A stretch of 64,000 bases of DNA, from assembly GCA_018881555.1 (NCBI GenBank), contig JACAXG010000014.1, positions 8,869,972 to 8,933,971 on the forward strand, in the 5' to 3' direction. The position numbers and the translations under genes were made by a program. The stretch is from Amblyornis subalaris. Its lineage: Eukaryota; Chordata; Aves; Passeriformes; Ptilonorhynchidae. The notes below the pieces were generated by a model. It saw nothing but the letters and a program-made list of their open reading frames with translations. It did not search any database and was not told the DNA's origin. Below are positions 1-12,597 of the stretch, one piece after another. How positions within the stretch are numbered: position 1 is the first letter of the stretch; each line of letters begins with the position of its first letter.

Positions 1-712
1 CACTATCCACTGCCTACAAGATACCATATTTTTAGTAAGATACCTTCTGGGAACTAGCAGCCAAAGGATTGCACAGATCCAGTCTAAGTGAGCATCTTGG
101 GGGAAGTGCAACACTTGGAGGAAGTGCAACAAGACACCTACAATCTACTGAAGGTTTTCAGGGCTTCCCACAACTTTAATTACCCAATGAATGTAAGCTT
201 TTCACACACAAGGCTGTCACACAAAGCAGGGGGACAGAAAGCCAGCTTTATGAGTACAGCCATGGCTGCCATGAGACTGCCTGCAGATAAAACTTTCCAA
301 GACCACAGTCAGTCTTCTCCATGCCTGTACTTTATGTTAGACATCAGTGCCTGAAGCTAATTCAGAGCCCTGGCCATACTGTGTGGTAGATAGTTATTAC
401 TGCTCCTGTAAAGTTTTAGTGATTACAGTGACGTAGGCTCCCACAGTGACAATGCATGTTGCTGTAGCATTTGGAATAATGGCCAGATCTCTACCATCCA
501 AAAGAAAGTCTCAGGTTTGACTGCAGGCCATCCTTTACTGTAGGTGACCAGGGCTTAAACCTTTTTTTTTTCTGAGCTAAGCCTAGAGCAGCAAGTTGAG
601 TTGCAGTCTTACATGCATGCACAGCTAATGCAGAACAAAGCAGCTCTGGGTTGTTTACTGCACCAAAATGAGACAAAAATGCAAAGACCAGGGATGCAAC
701 AGAAGCACTTAC
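1..712 (-). other. AP2M1: AP2M1 intron 2 (partial)
   Basis: This is non-coding sequence downstream of the GTAAGT donor at 712. Exon 3 (continuing R-N-A-V-D in the family) is not inside the window. An 18-bp tandem duplication lies at 96-131. I see no gene here. Confidence 0.8.
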
Positions 713-825
713 CCGATGTCATCCCGGTAGACTCGAGAGATTAAAACCTCTCCTTTGTGATTATAGATGAATAAGCCTCCGATCATGATGGAACTTTAGT
801 CTTCACTTCCCATGTTGCTTAATAC
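713..825 (-). CDS. AP2M1: AP2M1 exon 2 (5' UTR tail plus first coding exon)
   Basis: The exon starts after a pyrimidine-rich acceptor (TTTCTTGCTCCAG) and ends at the GTAAGT donor. Coding bases are 713-786 (74 nt). The 39-nt untranslated part carries a 5-codon upstream ORF at 813-796 (see findings). The main ATG has A at -3 and A at +4. Confidence 0.95.
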
Positions 826-3800
826 CTGGAGCAAGAAAGGGCATATATTATTAGGCTGCACAGTAACAATCTGTAGCCAGGACTAAAGCTTAAAATTGGC
901 ACTGAAATAGAAGCTGGCTTATTTCTCATTCCGAAAATCAGCATGGACAGATCAAGCCTCAAGGACTAATATCCAAAATGTATCTCTTGAATATGAGAAG
1001 AAACACAGGCCTGGAACTACAAGCAATTCAAAGACCCTTTACTTCTCCTATAAAGTGTCTATCTCGCTAAAGACTGAGATACAAATCAGATGAAATTCAG
1101 AAGTCTTTTTGCATGTAATTCACACAAATGTCTGAGATGTCACCAAGCCTATCACTGTATGACAGGGGTTCCTACCAGCAAGCACATCTCTGTTTATTAC
1201 CACTTTTACATAGTCTTTACTCATCAGTGTAAGAGCCTTTGCTAATCCCTAGTAGCTGTACCAAGTCACACTTCAGAATTCAAACTGAGAGCCATCTGGC
1301 CAATGGTACTCTGAGGTACCACTGGAGTGGGAGGTCACAGCCATGACTCACTTGAACTGGGAGATAGTCCCTCAAAAGTTACCCTCTTAAGCTGCTCATT
1401 TTCTCTTTCCTCAAAGGAAGATTGTTTTGGTGAGAGCTACAAAGCTGGTAGACATTATTGATACAGAAGAGTTTTTAAAATATACAGTTACTTCACCAGA
1501 TCCCATTCCTGGAGTCATATGTACTCCTATTCACTTAGGTCGAAGTCATAATGCCCACAGCAGCAACTGCTTGGTTGGCTTAGTCTGAAGAACAGCACTG
1601 CAACTGTGACAGGGCAGGCCTTGGGACGATCACACAGGTACTTCTCAGCTTTGGCACTGCAGAGCCTTAGATAACAACCATCTCCACATTGCTCTTTGGG
1701 TGGGTTAGTGTACACCCACTTGTCTGGGCTGGGTGGAAAGGATAGGGAGAGGCCAATTGAGAGACAGATGCTGACAGTGAACCGATATGTGTCTGCTCAG
1801 GAACGCTGCAATGACAAAGTTAAAGTGACCCAGCCTTGGATCATCTCAAAGGTCAGGAAAAAAAGAGAATACAAAAGCAATACACACATCAGAGGGACCA
1901 AAGGACTTCTGGATTATCAAGAGTAACATATCCCATAGAAGTTACATTCGATAAACTAAAGTAGTTTCCTATTTGAAGGAACTACTGCAGACATGAGTTC
2001 TGTGCTAAACCAAGGTTTATAGTGCAGCCACCACTTTTAATTTCAAAAAGACAAAAAAGAAACTTTAAATTTCCTAAGCCTTTACACCAACATTTTTAGC
2101 TATACCTAGTGAGTCCTCAAAGAGTAAAATTACCCACACTTCTCTGCTATAGGTCTTCAGCTTCAAGATGGCTGCTTCTGCTTATTAAAAGGAAAAAAAA
2201 GAATGAAAAACTCAGTTGTTAAATCAAAATAGAGAAAGAAACAAGCAGTTTTCCCAAAGCTCAGTAGTGAGCTTTCTGGCTCTTACTCCCACATTCTGCT
2301 GGTCGAGTATCTCTGGCTATTAACTTCTGCCACTTGTCAGTGGATTCTTGTGGCACTGTCATCAACATTTTTTCATGTCTGAGACTCCACCTAGCACAGA
2401 AGAGCTTATCAAATATGTTTTTCTTCCACTTCGTAACTCAGGGATACAAGTATTTAATTTACTTCCAGGATAAGTCTCTGTAACCAAACCTATTAAGACA
2501 GAGGCAGCACACAGTCCAAGATTCCCATGTAGTTACAGAGTGGGAAAAGCCTTCTGTGGCTGCTCACTGCCTCATGACCAAGGCAGTGGCAGCAAGGCCA
2601 GCATCCCCACAGCAGAAGATAAGGCGATCCCACTGGTCAACAGAACAAACCCAATTTCTCAGATTTAAGGAAGTGGCTGTACCGCAGACTCACAACTCCT
2701 TACACAAAGCACACAGAGCCCTAACAAGTACGAGAGGGCCACGGAGAGGTAATGTGCAGGGCTGGAACCCAAAACATGGAGAATTGAACACAGATGCCCA
2801 ACAAGACTGGCAGATGCTGAAAGATTTGCACGGTCATTCACACAGGCCAAACAATGAAAAAAATGAGAAATATTATGACCATGAAAGCAACTTGTTGGCC
2901 ACTCTAGAAAATTCTATTTACTAGTTTTTTCATTCCAGATAAGGAACAAACATGTTTTCAGACTGCTACAGTGCTGGCTTCCACATTCAGATANGGACTA
3001 TTGCAATCAAAGGTGAAGGAGAGCTCCTGCATTCTCTTTAATACTTGCACTGTATAGAACAGCTTCCTAGAAGCTTATGCAACTGGTCAAAGCAGGATCA
3101 TAAGAATCCTACAAACCCTTTCCAGAAGAATCCTAGAAAGCACATCCTAGTCTTAAAAAAAAAAAAATAATCTCCCTCTTGGGTTTTAATGCTGCTTAAG
3201 TTATTTGTTTCACTATTTTTAGTATAAAGGAAATGTCTGCTTTGATGAGCAACAGGATCAGACATGCAGCATATACAAGACAAAGCCTCTTGCCAGCATG
3301 ACAAGCCAATCACTTTCTGAAAAAGCCTTGATTTGAATATTTACTACATTACTATAAAACATGTAGAAGATTGCTGATCGAGCTTTGCATTGGAAATTAA
3401 AAGCCTTCTCTTAGGAAGATCTACAAACTCGAAATGTTGACTGAAATAATGATGCTATGCTTTCTCATGTTAGGTTAGAACATATTCTGTAATAGCTCTG
3501 CTGAAGTTACGGGCAAAAAAATCAGCATTTTTAATTGCATCAGTACCAAGCAGGAGAACCAACTGCTTCCTCATCTTATATGTTAGTAAAAGCATGTTAG
3601 ATGGAGAGTAGATACACCATGATTCAAAGACTTTCAGTCTTTAAAAAACTCTTCATCAATGCAATGAAATGCTAGGCTTCCTCCTTATACAAAATGTACC
3701 AAGAGATGAGTTCAAGCTTCAGACTTCCCATGCAAAGTCAGCTCCTGGTTCCACCTTCATTGGCATATTTAAGAGCTGCATTGGTTCATACTGCAGAGCT

Positions 3801-6800
3801 ACTGCACAGTGTCTTGTCTCCAGTGTCGGCAACAAAGGGACAGTCAGGTAACAGTAAGGACAGGTCAAAAAAACTCTCCAGGAGATCCCCTTGCAATAGC
3901 TTGTTTATTTTAGAAAACTCTTCATGGATCTCTTAAAAAATATTTGCCCAGTTTCCTCTCATCAGCAGCATCCCAGGGCAAAAACAAACAAACAAACCAG
4001 CAAACCACACTACAATTTTTTATAACCAATGTAGAAAACACCCTCCTTTTCGCTTTAAGCCTCCTTTTTCTTCCTTCTCCCAGCTTTGTTTAATGGCCTC
4101 CAGTTCAACTACAGGAAGAAGCAACTAAGAACTAGCCCACATACTCTTATCTCCAGGCCACTCAGAATTTTGCAAATCTTCTCCACTACCTCCATCACAT
4201 GTTTCCCAGAATGAGATATTCCCACCTTACTCAGCTGCTCTTCAGAGGAAAACTGCTTTTCGCTTTTGTCATTCTCAGTGCCTTCCTCTAAACACTTTGC
4301 TTCTGGAAGTGAGCACAAAACTGCAAAAGTTATTCAAGATGTAAGCAAAGCACCATATAGACAATATGATAATCATACATACCCCGCTTTGATCTTTTCC
4401 TAGTGGTTCTCAATATTTGACTTACATTTTCAAACTATCACTCAGCAAGAAGCTATTTCATCATTTATCCTAACTCCAAGATCTCACTGAATTCAGTCTT
4501 CAAGGTGATTAATCACATTAGTGATTAGTAGCCTTCGCTACTTCATCCACACACCTCCTGTATGCATCAGTGTACAATTAAGTATCTTGAATTTAAGGTG
4601 CCATTTTGTAGTCCCATCTGCACCTCTCTGATCTACTTTGCCCTTACTACTCTGAATACCGTCGTATCTACACACATTCCCCTGCCATGACTGCTGACCA
4701 GGAGTGCTCTCATTACAAATCCTCATATGGTACAAAATATACATATGCAGAGATCTGCCACCAACCAGCTGATGTGTGCTAACTGTGCCACACTGGCAAT
4801 ACAACTCCTTAATGAACTTGCTCAAAGTCAGAAAGGGACTGGCTGTGTGCCCCTGGGTAACACCTGAGCCAGTACTTTTCTCTACTACTACAGATTTAGC
4901 CATAGGATCAGGACCATTTTGACTGTTTTATAACAGCAGCCTACCAGCATAAACGTACCTGAGACAGATGCACGAGCATTCTTTCACATGTAGCAGCAGA
5001 ATGTCTCCATACCAGCTGCAACTCACCTCAAGTCTGAAAGAATCCACAATTCTACAGCTCTACAAATTAAACTTGAATTTGCATTTAAGTGCAATTTACC
5101 TAACTCGACTTGTGTCAGACAATTGGTAAAGTGTTTCCAGGTACCAGCAAAGTCACATGGGCTAAAAATGGTGAATACAAGAATTTTAGATGACCAATGC
5201 AAGTGTACCAGCTGTCAATCAGTTCTTTGTGGTACCTGAAGGACACATGCAGTGTAAATCTCTTGCTGCGCTCCCATCTAATGGCATCAGAGAACAAGGT
5301 GGTCTCAACTGCACAAGGTATTTAACACAATTATAAGCAGATCTCCCTTGCTCTGCTTGACTTCTGTAGCTCAGAATCTCGAAGAATTCCAAACATCACA
5401 AGCATAAGAGAGCACAATGGCATGAACACGAGCTTAGTTCAGTTTGGTGCAGAGCTGCTGTCAGCCTTTGCCAAGCTTGCCCATGACGGGAATTCAGGGA
5501 GCATGGACAACATTCCAGTCTTTTGCTCAAACCTTGCATTACATCCCTCTGAGACACAAGATCAGGGTGACCACACTCCCTCTCCACTACAGAATTACTT
5601 CCATAAGCTAATGGAAGCATGTCCATACAGCTGGAAACTCAAGAGGTAGAATAAGTAGCCCAGAGATCTATGAACAGAGAGGAAAGCTATACAAAGGGCA
5701 GCATGCAAAAGAAAGTTGCTTAAAGCTCAGCAAGAAGAATGGCTCTTTAAGACGACAATGGCTCTCCCTGAAGTGGTTGCAGTGAAAATAAGCCTGCTTT
5801 GTTTTGATCCTCCTTCATGTTTCAAGTTTCACAAATACTCCTTTCAACTATTTCAAGGTTACACTGTAACTAGAATGACGATTTTAGTGGTACAGTTCAG
5901 ACAATACAATCTTCCACACATTTTAAAATAATTCGTAGTTTTCTTTACAGATCAGCTTTGGAAGTGGAAGATCCTAGTGCTTGCAGTGGTTAAGAATCAC
6001 AGGGAATAGGGTTGAAATTAATTTGAGACTGACATTCAGTGAGTCATGGCTGCTGGAATCAGAAGGCCCCAGAATAAAAAATCCAGCACAGGAGATGGGT
6101 TCATCTGCTCACTGTGCATTAGCGACATGACTCAGAAAGCATTGCTCAATCAGCTTTCAAATGACTCATTCTGCTCCTCTCCACAGTCAGCCTTTTCTAG
6201 GGAGCTTGCCCTACTCTGTTTCCGAGTTTCCTCAGCCTAATATCTCACTGCTAGATACAGCTTAAGAGCAAAGCCCACCACTTCTTCAATTGTTTATCAG
6301 CAAGTGCCTGGAAACCAAGACGACTCTAGCTGAAGCCTTTGGGTTAATGATCCATCAACTGCATGTTCAGAGCTTTGCAGCTCCCCTCCTTCTGTTTCAC
6401 TAGCTTGAACATATGGTGACCTGCTCCACGCTGGTAGCTACAGCCCTGTTTTCTAGTTTCAGTATGCATAGATTTATTCTAGTTAAGGTACAGGGATGAT
6501 CCACATGTATGTTGAATTCACACCAGTTGGTGAGTAATCACCTTAATTTAGGAACAGCCCTCTCCCAACACACTGCATTCTTCAAGCAACTACTGGGGTA
6601 GGAGATCTGACATCTGAATGCAGCTCCTACAAACACCTAAGGCCAGGAGGCTTCCTACCCTCCTGCCAAGTGCTTGCATTCCCATGTACTTCTATTTTCA
6701 TCCATAAATAGAAAAGGATCACGAAGAATATCATAGACAGACCACATACCTATATATATGCTTATAAACCCACCAGGAGTTAAGACTTTCCAGAATGCCT

Positions 6801-9800
6801 TTTCACTCAAGTGAAGACGAGAGNGTTAAATTACGCCTTTAGAGCAACTGTGGCAAAGTTACAGCATTAAGACAGCCAGCTACAAAAAAGAAGATAACAT
6901 ATATAAAAACAAAGGCTGAGATGAAGATTTTAATGCGTTTCAGTAGTTACATAACAGAAAAGCAGCAGGATTAGCCGGGCCTACAATGACTGACACGGTA
7001 ACATGCACTTTCTTAGGAATCAAGCATACTTGTCTCAAATCATGTCACACTGTGCAGGGGATGTGCATTAGGGAGTATCCCTCTCTCAAACCACCAGGAC
7101 ACACTGGATGAAGCCCCAGAAGTCAGTCTGCAGCAGGTGAGCTGCAGACCATAACCAAGGGAGTCAAGCAAAAGATAAAGACACAACAAAACACAGTATC
7201 TGAAAACCTGCCTTTGTCCACTGATTCTATCATAGATGGAAAATGTTCCATTTATTAGGTCTGACCTAAAAACAGGTGGTTCTCCAGAAGTCAGACTTTG
7301 TCCTTTCAGGCCTACATTGTGCCACCCACTTGGAATGCGTGGGTGCAGTCAGGAGCACAGGCTCGGGCAGCAGGATCCTGCTGCTGGACTGTCAGTAGCT
7401 TCACATATTGTGGGACACAGCAAGTGGCTGGACTGGGAGCTACTTAGCGAGATGATGCACTAAACCTGCATTTATCAAGAGGAGATCCTGCATTATGTGA
7501 GAGCCCAGCCCTCCTCTTCCATTTCGTCTTCACCAATTCTGACTCAGAAGAGCTGTAGAAAAATGAACAACAAGCAGCACGGAGCTTTCTTAGACTAAAC
7601 AAGGCACACGTAAGGAATCAACTAACCAGCACAGTTTGTTCTCTGTGCAGCTGTTTGTATCTGCAGCAACTCTTCCAGAAACACCACAGCACACAGTACC
7701 AATGCTGCAGTTTCTGCCCAGTGCATTAGCCTCCCGCGGTCTCTCTGCTTGAGAAGCCATAGCATCACACCAGTAACAAGATACCACTGAAGCATCAGTC
7801 ATTTGTTCATTAGGGTATGAAAGACAAAGCTGAATTCTAGCCTAAATCCCAGATACAGAGATATTCAAACAAGGGATTTTCTCCAGTACATTTGTCCCAT
7901 AACCTGAGGACTCTCAGACGACACCACACAGACCATTAATCTTTCCCTGCACTAGCAGGGACATTGGTAGCTTCAACCTACACCACAAACTTTGGAACAC
8001 AGTTCTCTGCCTTTTGTAACTGTATTTGCACAATAAAAACAAACAAGCAAACAAGCTGATCTGCTTGGATTCATTGCTTAGGAAAAATAGTGACTTTTGA
8101 GTCAGTTTTCTGCAGTGGTAAGAGGAACATGGCTGCAGCAACTGCAGCTTCACGTGCAAGACAAGAGATATTTGTTCTAGCTCTAAAAGAATGAGACAAT
8201 GTCTGGAAGAAACACTTTACTCACAATGTAATGTGCCTACAGCCTAATGGCACCAGAGTCACCATAAATTATGGGTGCATATTGGTGTTTCTGCCTCAGG
8301 AAAGCACAAATACAGTTCTTTGTATCCTTCCATGCCAGCTTGTCTAAGTCCAGTGTAGGCAGAAGCTGAGGAACTCTTGAGCCAGGCCAGGTCACTATCA
8401 TGGTATCTGCTCAGCAAATCCTGTGTGTCCTCTCTTCAGAGGTGCAGTGGTGACACAGCAGCTCAAGAATAACTGCTCAGGAGCAACCTGACTGCAGGAG
8501 TTCTTATGCTGCCCCTAACAATATAACTACAGTTTCATATTACCACCCCAACAGCCCTAGGATTTGATGAGCACCAGTAGCAACACCAGCAAGCACATTT
8601 GTCCACTCATTTCAGGAGGCAACTTTGTGATCAGCTGTATTTTCCCAAGCCAGCTGTCTGGGTACTATTCTCACCACAGACATACATGTCCAGAAAGGAG
8701 TCAGGCACTACAGGTGGGGAAAATAAGCATGTGACATGGTCTGCCAGTTACCTTCAACCAGCCACTGAGGCTGGATGAGCTGAGCTCAAGGGACTCGTGC
8801 TCACCTGCAGAGCCATTTTGGCCAGAGCCCCACTGTGAGACAGCCCATGAGCTTCATCGAGTTTCCTGTACCATCACATACAGGGTACAAATCAACCAAA
8901 GTTGATCAGTAGTGACCTCAAGACTCAGATATTCAGACTTTCTCACACCCATTAAGGGGCTGGAAGTTTCCCACAGCACAGACATGACTTAGTCTGAATG
9001 CAAACTGGAATGCTGATTTCTGTAATCTATAGAGCACATCCATGAAACAGCAATCACAAGTCAGTTAATAAGCTAGTGTAAAGCAACCAACCCCTTTAGT
9101 AGTCTATTAAAAGACAGTTTGGGTTCTGACTTAATAGTAAGTAAGACTTCTGTGCATTAATGAGCTTATCTAACTAAGCAGTTCAAGGTACATTAGCTGC
9201 TCAAATTCTCATCCAGGAAGAAACCAGGAGAGGTATTGAAGCTCTTGAGGGCAAATCACCAACTGTAACCATTTCTGCATTCCAGAAATCAGCATGATCT
9301 TGGACAAGTGACAACAGTTGAGCAGCAGGGTGATTAGTCAGGCTGCTCTGGTAAACTGGAGTTGCTGGGAAAACCCACCCTTTTAGGCTAGCGCTAGCCA
9401 TTATCAACCCAAAAGGCTTAAGGCTCTAAATGATGCCATCACCCCACCAGCTAATCTGAGCACCTAAGCTTTGCTTAGACGGCTGCATTAGCCACTTTCC
9501 AGAAGGCCATGGGCTGCACTTGGTTTTAAACAAGAGTAGCTGCAATCCTGGGGAAGACAGGCTGCATAATTTACTTAAGGGGCATACCCTGTGCTAAAGA
9601 GCTCCTGAGATAAACCCATCAGTTTCAGAGAAACTGTTCCTATTTTAAACCCAATCCCATAAATCCCCATAACCAGTGGGCAGGAAGAGAAGCACGTTCT
9701 CTTACCAGGCTCTCCTCCTACAGTCTACTTCTGTGTGCCATACTGCACGCAGCCAGTCTGAAGAGTAACAAGAGATAAATACTGACACAAGGAGACACAA

Positions 9801-12060
9801 GAATCTCCCTCACTCTGGTAAAACATCACAGGTACAGCATTTAACACACCTCACCACCATATTTTGAGCCCAAACTTACCTGAAGAGCCCCCATGTCTTC
9901 TATTTCTACCAGTTCTACCAAGGCAGTTCTAAAGTCAGTCTGAAGCAACTTCTGCTTGCTTTACACTCTTGAGCTGGAAACTTGAACAGTGATTTGCTTT
10001 CTATGCGTCTTCTAACAGAAGAGGTTAGAGGCACAGAGTGCAGTTGGAGGAAGAGCTTGTATTCTGCAGACCACTAATGGTCTAGGTGCCCTGATGTGTC
10101 AGCTTTTTTCTCTCTACTCTTACTGGAGAGCAGATAACTGCATTTCACATTCTGCGCTCTGCCTGAAAGCTTTTAGCTGAGCTGCCAATCTCCTGCCAAG
10201 ATCAAAATAATACATAACTTGCCAGTAACTTTTGACTCAGTAGGTCACTCACTAAAGGAGAGAAGCAGACTCTCTCTTACAAACCAATTTTATTTTGGCA
10301 CCACAGGCTGTACTTCTGTCCAGCCTCCAGTTAACCCTAAGAACAGCCTTTAAATACTCTAATGGTCTTCAGGACAAGCTTAGAAAACCAGTGCAAGACA
10401 CTGTGCTGCAAAAGACAGTCTTGGCTTTACCTTTTCTTGATGCAGGGATGAGGCAAGAAAAGTTTAACTAGGGTAACAGGAAGCTTCTTTAATAAAGCCC
10501 ATTTTGTTTAGTGACTGTTCCTGCTCCATCAAAGAGATAGTATCAAACTAGAATGCATTTCCAGTCTTCTGCGTTTCAAAGAACTTAAGATGTAACCCTT
10601 TACAGCCTCAAGATTAACTCTCGAAAAGCTAGAACTGTCCTTCTTGAGTGGAGGAAGCAGCCAGCCATGATACCCTTCAAAGACATCCCCATGCTCTCCC
10701 TGGAACACGGCCACTCTGCAGCCCAAAGAACAGCAGGTATCTTTGTCACTAGATGTCAGTAACATGGCATTTCATACAGAAGAGAAGTGATGCCTCCCTT
10801 CTGACAAGAAAAATATGGAAGTAGACAGTTTGGCAGCATCTCTTCAGATTCGAGACTGTCCCTCCAAGCAAAACTCAGAGGGACACACAGAGCTTTTACT
10901 GTAGGAAAAGAGAGCAGCTACAGCTCTGACAGCATTCAAGCAAATGTTGCCCAACCAAACACCACATGAGCCCATATACAGTTAGAAGCCTGCAATACCT
11001 AGACTTCCAAGCCACAGAAGCCATTCGGACTCACCTATCTGGGAAAGTTCCAGGCTCAGATTTTGGCAGCCTGAGGCTAAAACTTGATAGCAGCTTTGTC
11101 ATACTAAAGCAAGCAGAAAACAGATCATGGACTCACACAGCTTACAGAGAGAACACTAGATCAAAAGCAAGTCATTTCCCAGTGGGGAGAGAAGTCAACT
11201 GCACCGAGTGATAAACAGGCTGTGCTTCCAGCAGTTTTACCGAATCCACAAACCCAGTCTAGGGAAGAATGGATGTGGAAATGCATCCAGAAGAGCCGCT
11301 GGATAGGAGCCTGCTTTAAGCCTCTGAACAAGCAGTTCAGCATCAGCAGCGCTGCGTTCTGCCTCAGCAGGTTTTCCAGGGAGGACGCAGAGTGCAAGCC
11401 GTGACCCAGCTAATTCACGTTTGGATGAGTTCTACAGGCAAGTAATTTTCGGTGAAGTTCCAGCCCGATCCGACTGAAAAAACCTTTGCTCAGGCTGACC
11501 TGACGCATCGGTATCGGCCTTCCTGTGCCACACACAGCCCGATTCTGTCCCCACCCTTCCCCGGTACAGCACCGCAGGGCTGCCACACAGGTATTCCAGG
11601 CAGAGAGCTAATTAACAGCAGTTAATAAACCCCCTGAGCCCCAAGAAATGTGCGAGCGGACGACGGGGTCGCCCAGCACCCCCTCAGAAGGAGGCTGAGG
11701 AAAAGCCCTCCCAAGGGGCCCCGCTTCCCTCCCTCCCTCCCGGCTCCGGGGGCACTCCCGCGCCCCTCCCAAGGCCACCTGGCGGGACATCTCGCCCTGC
11801 AGCCGTCCCCCCGCCCCCGGGCCTGCAGACCTCCACCCGCGACCAGCGCCCAGGGAGCCGCCACCCGCAGCAGCTCGGCCACCGCTCGGGCTCGGCCGCA
11901 GAGCGAGCCCGGCCGCAGGAGGCCGCCCAGAGGAGGGCGGGGGGCCGCGCAGCCCGGGGGGGAGCGGAGCGCGGCCCGGGGCGCCTCACCTGCCGCCGCC
12001 GCCGCCGCTCGCCGCCCGGCGCTCAAGATGGCGGCGCCGCCCCCCCCTACCCCGCGCCCC
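713..12060 (-). CDS. AP2M1: AP2M1, mu subunit of the AP-2 clathrin adaptor (5' part: non-coding exon 1 and first coding exon)
   Basis: AP2M1 encodes the medium (mu2) chain of the AP-2 complex, which binds YxxPhi sorting signals and phosphoinositides at the plasma membrane during clathrin-mediated endocytosis. Only the 5' end is in the window. Coding sequence starts at ATG 786-784 and runs to 713, giving 24 codons plus 2 nt that begin MIGGLFIYNHKGEVLISRVY and end in RDDIG, matching the near-invariant vertebrate mu2 N-terminus (start of the longin-like domain). The donor GG|GTAAGT is at 712-711. The upstream part of this exon (787-825) is 5' UTR, with acceptor AG at 827-826. A non-coding exon 1 in the CpG island (donor at 11989-11988) is inferred. 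Remaining exons lie to the left of base 1. Identification is from recall of the protein family. The exact transcription start is not visible. Confidence 0.95.
796..813 (-). promoter_or_regulatory. Upstream ORF of five codons in the AP2M1 5' UTR
   Basis: On the minus strand the exon reads AAC ATG GGA AGT GAA GAC TAA, coding for M-G-S-E-D and then stop. The ATG has A at -3 and G at +4, a strong initiation context. The stop ends 9 nt before the AP2M1 start codon. Such a short uORF could lower or condition translation of mu2. That role is inference. Confidence 0.6.
826..11989 (-). other. AP2M1: AP2M1 intron 1
   Basis: This 11.2-kb stretch between the CpG-island exon and the first coding exon has no open frame that resembles a protein I know. 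Open frames on both strands are short and unconserved-looking. I found no CR1 or other clear repeat. Short A-rich runs (for example near 3158 and 3983) and single N bases occur. It may contain regulatory elements that I cannot identify by eye. Confidence 0.7.
11990..12060 (-). other. AP2M1: AP2M1 non-coding exon 1 (inferred)
   Basis: On the minus strand the GC-rich sequence ends in GGCGGCAG followed by a consensus donor GTGAGG (GT at 11989-11988). Five GGC triplets sit directly before the donor (11992-12006). There is no ATG in this exon. The upstream boundary is a guess, since CpG-island transcription starts are usually dispersed. A YY1 core lies inside at 12025-12035. Confidence 0.6.
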
Positions 12061-12200
12061 CCCGCGCACTGCAGAAACGCAGCGCGCGCGCCCCGCCCGC
12101 GTTCCCCCACTGCGCATGCGCTGCCGCCGGGGGCAGAGCAGCGGGGGTGGGACTGTTGGTTCCGCGCATGGCATGCTGGGAGTTGTAGTCTGGACAGCGG
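11990..12200 (-). promoter_or_regulatory. AP2M1 CpG-island promoter with YY1, NRF1 and ZNF143-type sites
   Basis: The region is very GC- and CpG-rich and lies at the 5' end of AP2M1. Three well-known motifs are legible. AAGATGGCGGC at 12025-12035 is the YY1 core (GCCGCCATCTT on the gene strand). TGCGCATGCGC at 12111-12121 is a perfect palindromic NRF1 site. GCATGCTGGGAGTTGTAGTC at 12171-12190 is the ZNF143/THAP11-type element (ACTACAACTCCCAGCATGC read on the gene strand). This set is typical of broad housekeeping promoters and fits a ubiquitously expressed adaptor gene. Activity is inferred. Confidence 0.75.
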
Positions 12201-12243
12201 GTGCGCCCGGAAAGGAGACCGCTCTTCCCATGCAAAGTTCTGA

Positions 12244-12590
12244 GGTCGCCGCGCCCTTCCACGGGGCTGCTGGTTGTCGCTGGGCCCGCGCACAGGCATC
12301 CCCGCTCCCCCCTCGCACCGCTGCGCCAAGGGCCGGTGCCCGCAGTCGGACTGGCCCCTGGTTCTCTCCCAGTGCTCCCGCTGAAAACGGGGACCCAGGG
12401 AGCCCCGAGAGACCCCGCCCCGGAGAGACTCAGTCCGCAGCCACCCTCGGCACCCCGGGAAAAGACAGCTGGAACACTGGCACAGGATGCCCTCATCCCG
12501 CTGGGATCTCGCTTTAGAGTGAAAGGCAGGAGGACAGAGGAGGCTGGGGGAAAAAGAATAAACGAACGACACAAGGCAGTAGTCCAATAA
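12244..12590. other. Short spacer between the AP2M1 promoter and the DVL3 3' end
   Basis: This GC-rich sequence has no convincing gene. Its right end carries plus-strand AATAAA hexamers at 12557-12562 and 12586-12591. A third lies just outside at 12604-12609. These could terminate a divergent transcript from the AP2M1 promoter, or be chance in an A-rich patch. Confidence 0.5.
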
Positions 12591-12597
12591 AACTATG

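Noticed and set aside
2556..2924. 122-codon plus-strand open frame in AP2M1 intron 1
   Set aside because: No family resemblance, no splice or promoter context, and composition like the surrounding intron.
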